Shown one piece after another: positions 52,194-56,226 of a DNA stretch of 56,226 nt. The notes under the pieces were generated by a model. It ran no database searches. It saw only the letters and a list, made by a program, of their open reading frames with translations, and was not told the DNA's origin. The first letter of the stretch is position 1. Each line of letters starts with the position of its first letter. This stretch comes from Hyphomicrobiaceae bacterium. Lineage in GTDB: Bacteria > Pseudomonadota > Alphaproteobacteria > Rhizobiales > Aestuariivirgaceae. The stretch spans positions 1-56,226 of the forward strand of contig OMIC01000042.1 in assembly GCA_900298995.1 (NCBI GenBank), written 5' to 3'. A program made the position numbers and the translations under genes.

Positions 52194-52822
52194 GCGCGCG
52201 CTTTGACGAGGCCGAGCTGCGCGCCCTGACACCGGGCCGGTTGCATGCAAGCCCGCCGGACCGTCCGCGGCGGAGCGACGACGACCTCAACCCGGATGCT
52301 CGGATGATTCCCGAAGGCGAGGTGCCCAAGCCCGCCGCCGTGCTCGTGCCGCTGGTACCCCGGCCCGGGGGCCTCCACATGCTGCTGACCCAGCGCCAGC
52401 CGCATCTCACGCGACATGCCGGTCAGGTGGCATTTCCCGGCGGCCGGGTCGATGCCGGAGACGCGGGGGCGGTAGCGGCTGCCCTGCGCGAGACCGAGGA
52501 AGAGACCGGCATCACGCGGGACTTCGTGGAGCCGCTGGGCTTTCTCGACACCTATCTCACCAGCACCAATTACCGGGTCATGCCGGTGGTCGGTCTGCTG
52601 CGGCCGGGTTTCGTTCTGGCGCCGCAGGAATCCGAGGTGGCAGACATCTTTGAGGTGCCGCTCGCCTTTCTGATGAACCCCGCCCACCACGAGCGCCATG
52701 CCCGGGAGTGGCAGGGCCGCCAGCGTCACTACTATGCGATGCCATGGGAAGGGCGGTATATCTGGGGCGCCACAGCCGGCATGATCCGCAACATGTATTC
52801 ACTTCTGTACGAAACGCCATGA
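52190..52822 (+). CDS. CoA-type NUDIX hydrolase
   Basis: The 210-residue protein has the CoA pyrophosphatase signature LLTQRQPHLTRHAGQVAFPGG (split here as LLTQRQPHL and GQVAFPGG) directly before the Nudix box GRVDAGDAGAVAAALRETEE and TGI. Members cleave coenzyme A or acyl-CoA to phosphopantetheine and adenosine 3',5'-diphosphate, a substrate type also linked to cysQ products. It starts with a GTG overlapping DUF1285. Activity on CoA is inferred from the signature. Confidence 0.9.
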   Translation: MSARFDEAELRALTPGRLHASPPDRPRRSDDDLNPDARMIPEGEVPKPAAVLVPLVPRPGGLHMLLTQRQPHLTRHAGQVAFPGGRVDAGDAGAVAAALRETEEETGITRDFVEPLGFLDTYLTSTNYRVMPVVGLLRPGFVLAPQESEVADIFEVPLAFLMNPAHHERHAREWQGRQRHYYAMPWEGRYIWGATAGMIRNMYSLLYETP

Positions 52823-54000
52823 CCACGCTGCCCAGCCTTGCCGCCGCCCCGTGGCTCCAGGCGCCCGCGCTCCGCTGCATTCTGGCGGTGATCGCGGCGT
52901 GGGGTGGCGAGGTGCGCGTGGCAGGCGGCGCGGTGCGCAATGCGCTGATGGGCGAGGCGGTGACCGAGGTCGATCTCGCCACAACCCTGTCGCCCGCACA
53001 GGTCATCGCGGCCTGCACGGCTGCGGGTCTCGGCGTGCATCCCACTGGCATTGACCATGGCACGGTGACCGTGGTGGCCGATCATCATCCCTATGAAGTC
53101 ACGACGCTGCGCCATGACGTGGAAACCGACGGTCGCCGCGCGGTGGTGAGGTTCACCGATGACTGGCAGGCTGACGCGCTGCGCCGCGACTTCACCATGA
53201 ACGCGCTCTATTGCGACGCCGCAGGCAAGGTCTATGACTATGCTGACGGCTTTGCCGACATTCAGCGACGCCGCGTGGCCTTTGTCGGAAGCCCTGCCCA
53301 GCGCATCGCCGAGGACTATCTCCGCATTCTGCGTTTCTTCCGCTTTCATGCCCGCTATGGCGCGGGCGCGCCCGATGCGGCGGGGCTGGAAGCCTGCGTC
53401 GAGGCCGCCCCGCGCCTCGACGGCCTGTCGGCCGAGCGCATCAGACAGGAGATGTTCAAGCTGATGGCCGCGTCCGGCGCCATACCGACACTGCGGCTGA
53501 TGGCCGGGGCCGGCATCCTCGGTCATCTTCTTCCGTATGCGGAGGACTGGGATGTCCTGGCGCGCCTGCCTCCCGATCCGGTTCTGCGGCTTGCGGTTCT
53601 GGCGCGCGATCCGCTGGCCATGAAAGACCGCTGGCGGCTCTCGAATCTCGAGGCGAGGCGGCTGGAGGACATCGTCTGCCTGACAGCGCCACGGCCCGGG
53701 CTTCGGCCGCATGAACAGCGAGTCATTCTTCACCAGATGGGTCCGCAGGCCTGGAGCGATCTGGTCCGGATCGGCTGGGCGAGGTCCGGGGCGGCAGCCG
53801 ATGATCCCGCCTGGCAGGATCTCCTCGGCCTTCCCGATCGCTGGCAGGCGCCGGAGTTTCCGGTCTCGGGCCGCGACCTGCTGGCGCTGGGCATGGCCCC
53901 CGGGCCCGGCATCGGCGAAGCGCTGCGGCGGCTTGAGGACTGGTGGATGGCCTCGGACTTCGTGCCGGGGCGGCAGGAGCTTCTCGACAGACTGAAATGA
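52819..54000 (+). CDS. cca: CCA-adding tRNA nucleotidyltransferase / poly(A) polymerase family
   Basis: The 393-residue protein has the class II nucleotidyltransferase head: VRVAGGAVRNALMGEAVTEV followed by DLATT, the region RRDFTMNALYCDAAG, and EDYLRILRFFRFHARYG. It then has helical neck and body regions as in bacterial CCA-adding enzymes. The first acidic residue of the metal pair appears as Glu (EVD) rather than the usual Asp, a conservative change. Its ATG overlaps the NUDIX stop by four bases. Confidence 0.92.
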   Translation: MTTLPSLAAAPWLQAPALRCILAVIAAWGGEVRVAGGAVRNALMGEAVTEVDLATTLSPAQVIAACTAAGLGVHPTGIDHGTVTVVADHHPYEVTTLRHDVETDGRRAVVRFTDDWQADALRRDFTMNALYCDAAGKVYDYADGFADIQRRRVAFVGSPAQRIAEDYLRILRFFRFHARYGAGAPDAAGLEACVEAAPRLDGLSAERIRQEMFKLMAASGAIPTLRLMAGAGILGHLLPYAEDWDVLARLPPDPVLRLAVLARDPLAMKDRWRLSNLEARRLEDIVCLTAPRPGLRPHEQRVILHQMGPQAWSDLVRIGWARSGAAADDPAWQDLLGLPDRWQAPEFPVSGRDLLALGMAPGPGIGEALRRLEDWWMASDFVPGRQELLDRLK

Positions 54001-54011
54001 TGGAGGACCGC

Positions 54012-54410
54012 ATGGCTGAGATTCTGGTGATGAAGACCAAAGGCAAGAAGGCGCCGGCGGTGGAAAAGGGAAAGCCCGACAAGAAGAAGCTGGTCGCGGG
54101 CAAGTACCGCACGCGCACCTGGAACCACTTTACCGGCGAGAAAGACCGTCTCTATTGCGGCATCTGGGAATCGACGCCCGGCAAGGTCCGCGTCGACTAC
54201 AAGGAGTGGGAGTTCTGTCATTTCATGGCCGGCAAGGCGGTGCTGACCAATGACAAGGGCAAGTCCTGGACGCTGCGGAAGGGCGATGCCTTCATCATCC
54301 CGGCCGGTTTCAAGGGCACATGGGAGACGGTGAAACCCGTGCGCAAGCACTATGTCATTCTCCTGCCTGAGACGAAGCCTGCGGCAAAGGCGAGGAAAGC
54401 GTCACGATGA
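54012..54410 (+). CDS. Cupin protein (DUF861-type)
   Basis: The 132-residue protein has a lysine-rich N-terminus (KTKGKKAPAVEKGKPDKKK) and a cupin domain with GIWESTPGKVRVDYKEWEFCH and LRKGDAFIIPAGFKGTWETV, as in DUF861/ureidoglycolate-hydrolase-related cupins. The ATG at 54012 has a perfect GGAGG six bases away; earlier in-frame ATGs at 53997 and 54000 overlap the cca stop. The C-terminus is also basic and overlaps the SDR start by four bases. The substrate is unknown. Confidence 0.83.
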   Translation: MAEILVMKTKGKKAPAVEKGKPDKKKLVAGKYRTRTWNHFTGEKDRLYCGIWESTPGKVRVDYKEWEFCHFMAGKAVLTNDKGKSWTLRKGDAFIIPAGFKGTWETVKPVRKHYVILLPETKPAAKARKASR

Positions 54411-55159
54411 AGTCGGTCCTTGTCACCGGCTCGGCGCGGCGCATCGGGCGTCAGCTGGCGCTCGATCTCGCGCAGGACGGCTGGGACGTCGCAGTTCACT
54501 GCAACACCTCGCTCGCCGAGGCCGAGGAGGTTGCGGGCCTGATCCGCCGCATCGGGCAGCGGGCGGCGGTGGTGCGCGGCGACCTCTCCTCCCCTGACGT
54601 GCCCGACCGGCTGATTACCGAGGCCTCGGCCGCACTGGGCGGCCTCACCTGCCTCATCAACAATGCATCGCTCTTCGAACCGGATGAGGTGGGCAGTATC
54701 ACCCGGCAGAGTTGGGCCGAGCACATCGACACCAATCTGCGCGCGCCGATCTTTCTCTCGCAGGCCTTCGCGCGGCAGTTGCCGCCGGGCCATGAGGGCA
54801 ACATCATCTCGATCATCGACCAGCGCGTCTGGAAGCTGAACCCCAAGTTCTTTTCCTACACCACCTCCAAGTCCGGGCTGTGGACGGCGACCCGCACGCT
54901 TGCGCAGGCGCTGGCGCCCATGATCCGGGTCAATGCGATCGGGCCCGGCCCGGCGCTTCCGTCGGCGCGCATGGACATGGCCGAGTTCGAAAAGCAGTCG
55001 GCCCTGACGCTTCTGGGCCGCGGCACGTCGCCCGGAGAGATTTCCGCCGCCGTCAAATTCATATTGTCGCAGCCGTCGCTGACCGGGCAGATGATCGCCC
55101 TCGACGGCGGCCAGCATCTGGTCTGGCAGACGCCGGACGTCACTGAGGTGAACGAATGA
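54407..55159 (+). CDS. Short-chain dehydrogenase, FolM/pteridine-reductase-like
   Basis: The 250-residue SDR has the NADPH motif VLVTGSARRIGRQLA with the Arg residues favouring NADPH, LINNASLFEPD, and the Tyr-Lys pair in YTTSKSG. The N-terminal arginine pair and the location beside folB (four-base ATGA overlap) resemble FolM-like dihydromonapterin or dihydrofolate reductases. A general SDR with another substrate is possible. Confidence 0.85.
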   Translation: MKSVLVTGSARRIGRQLALDLAQDGWDVAVHCNTSLAEAEEVAGLIRRIGQRAAVVRGDLSSPDVPDRLITEASAALGGLTCLINNASLFEPDEVGSITRQSWAEHIDTNLRAPIFLSQAFARQLPPGHEGNIISIIDQRVWKLNPKFFSYTTSKSGLWTATRTLAQALAPMIRVNAIGPGPALPSARMDMAEFEKQSALTLLGRGTSPGEISAAVKFILSQPSLTGQMIALDGGQHLVWQTPDVTEVNE

Positions 55160-55554
55160 AGAAGCCGATGATCAGCCATCATGTCGCCAATGCCGCGGCA
55201 GGCCTGCGCCACGTCTTCGTGCGCGATCTGGAACTCCAGGCGCTCATCGGCATTCACGAGCATGAAAAGCACGAGCCGCAGCGCATCATCGTGAACATCG
55301 ACCTGTCGGTGAAGGAAGAGGCGGGCCCCCAGTCCGACGACATCAGCCATGTCGTCTCCTACGAGATTGTGGTGCGCAAGGTGGAGGCGATCATCGCCGA
55401 GGGCCATATCAATCTCGTCGAGACGCTGTGCGAGAAGATCGCTGCCGCCTGCCTGCGCGACAAGCGCGTGATGGCGGCGCGGGTGCGGGTCGAGAAGCCA
55501 GACATCATCGCCAATGCGCGCAGCGTCGGCGTCGAGATCGAGCGGCAGCGATAG
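55156..55554 (+). CDS. folB: Dihydroneopterin aldolase
   Basis: FolB splits dihydroneopterin to the pterin precursor of folate. The 132-residue protein shows the family segments VRDLELQALIGIHEHEKHEPQ and HVVSYEIVVRKVEAI, followed by NLVETLCEKIA with the catalytic Glu region and the basic VRVEKPDIIANARSVGVEI. Coupled to the SDR gene, it suggests a small folate or pterin operon. Other folate genes are outside the window. The stop is TAG. Confidence 0.93.
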   Translation: MKKPMISHHVANAAAGLRHVFVRDLELQALIGIHEHEKHEPQRIIVNIDLSVKEEAGPQSDDISHVVSYEIVVRKVEAIIAEGHINLVETLCEKIAAACLRDKRVMAARVRVEKPDIIANARSVGVEIERQR

Positions 55555-55587
55555 CCGGATGGCGGCACTGGCAATGGCAGGCTGGCA

Positions 55588-56226
55588 ATGAGCGGTGACG
55601 AGGAAGCCGGCGCCGGGCTCGGAGCCAGCGTCATCCGTGATGCCGTGACGCGGCTTCCTGGCAAGCCTGGCGTCTACCGGATGTACGACGCCAGGGGCGA
55701 CGTGATCTATGTCGGCAAGGCGCGCAATCTCCGGAACCGGGTATCAAACTACGTCCGTCCGTCCGGACATTCGGCGCGCATCGCCACGATGATCGCGTTG
55801 ACCGCCGCGATGGAGTTCGTGACCACTGCGACCGAGGCCGAGGCGCTGCTGCTCGAGGCAAACCTCATCAAGACGCTGAAGCCGCGCTTCAATGTCATCC
55901 TGCGCGACGACAAGTCGTTTCCCTACATTCTCATTGCCCGCGACCATCCCGTGGCACAGCTCGCCAAGCACCGTGGGGCGCGCAGCCGCAAGGGCAGCTA
56001 TTACGGACCCTTCGCCTCGGCGGGCGCGGTGAACCGCGCCATCAACACCCTGCAGAAGGCGTTCCTGCTGCGCACCTGCACCGACAGCGTCTATGCCAAC
56101 CGCACGCGGCCCTGCCTGCTGTATCAGATCAAGCGCTGCGCCGCGCCCTGCGTGAACTACATTCCGCCCGAGGCCTATGAGGAACTGGCGCAGGAGGCCG
56201 AGGCCTTTCTTGCCGGCAAGAGTCAG
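55588..56226 (+). CDS. uvrC: Excinuclease ABC subunit UvrC, 3' end off the right edge
   Basis: The first 213 codons are visible. They contain the GIY-YIG nuclease domain ([33 protein letters not shown]), then the [23 protein letters not shown] segment and the Cys pair region [19 protein letters not shown]. UvrC makes both incisions in nucleotide excision repair. The start at 55588 follows GGCAGG. The rest, including the C-terminal endonuclease domain, lies beyond the window. Confidence 0.95.
   Translation, partial: MSGDEEAGAGLGASVIRDAVTRLPGKPGVYRMYDARGDVIYVGKARNLRNRVSNYVRPSGHSARIATMIALTAAMEFVTTATEAEALLLEANLIKTLKPRFNVILRDDKSFPYILIARDHPVAQLAKHRGARSRKGSYYGPFASAGAVNRAINTLQKAFLLRTCTDSVYANRTRPCLLYQIKRCAAPCVNYIPPEAYEELAQEAEAFLAGKSQ

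Noticed and set aside
1-56226. tRNA genes, rRNA genes, CRISPR arrays, insertion sequences, replication origin
   Set aside because: I looked for the T-loop pattern, regularly spaced direct repeats, transposase motifs and DnaA-box clusters and saw none; weak tRNA genes could be missed by eye.

Overview
The window is high-G+C DNA from an alphaproteobacterium, most likely Hyphomicrobiales (Rhizobiales) or a close relative. Three members of the CtrA cell-cycle circuit are present (chpT, ctrA with a divergent fliJ-type gene, and sciP). So are phosphatidylcholine synthase, the DUF1134 envelope protein EipA, and GANTC-rich promoter DNA of the CcrM/GcrA type. No tRNA, rRNA, CRISPR array, prophage or insertion sequence was recognised. 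Everything was read by eye; no searches were run.

Layout. 1-8.4 kb: a small secreted protein cut by the left edge, ilvD, a LprI-like periplasmic protein, an MFS transporter, a membrane coiled-coil protein, eipA, cysQ, chpT and a cupin. An interspersed repeat occurs in two inverted copies at about 4.9-5.0 and 7.86-7.98 kb. 8.7-12.2 kb: a tight fumC-aquaporin-OprD-type porin unit. 12.3-13.9 kb: ctrA with a strong terminator, a regulatory gap containing six GANTC sites, and fliJ. 13.9-24.3 kb: an aminotransferase/sulfotransferase pair, a KefF/KefC-type antiporter pair, sciP, mnmA, pcs, two small regulators, an APH-type kinase and YccF. 24.3-28.6 kb: a polyamine-type ABC transporter with a terminator between the binding-protein gene and the ATPase/permease genes. 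28.8-34.2 kb: a diguanylate cyclase, then an operon of a beta-keto acid cleavage enzyme, an FAD oxidoreductase, a HAD phosphatase and a fatty acid hydroxylase-type membrane enzyme.

34.3-44.0 kb is the most interesting part. It holds two converging operons that look like a complete bacterial sphingolipid locus. The plus-strand operon encodes an acyl-AMP ligase, a ceramide-reductase-like dehydrogenase, a dedicated acyl carrier protein and serine palmitoyltransferase. The minus-strand operon encodes a ceramide-synthase-like GNAT protein, a metallophosphoesterase, an LptF/LptG-type permease pair and a lipid kinase. The LptFG-like pair suggests that synthesis, phosphorylation and export of an anionic sphingolipid are encoded together. 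The ceramide synthase homologue is interrupted by an in-frame amber codon.

44.2-56.2 kb: a GNAT acetyltransferase; a MoxR/DUF58/DUF4159/membrane-protein operon with 4-nt overlaps at two of its three junctions; DUF1285, a CoA-type NUDIX hydrolase and the CCA-adding enzyme as an overlapping operon; a cupin; an SDR next to folB; and the 5' part of uvrC cut by the right edge.
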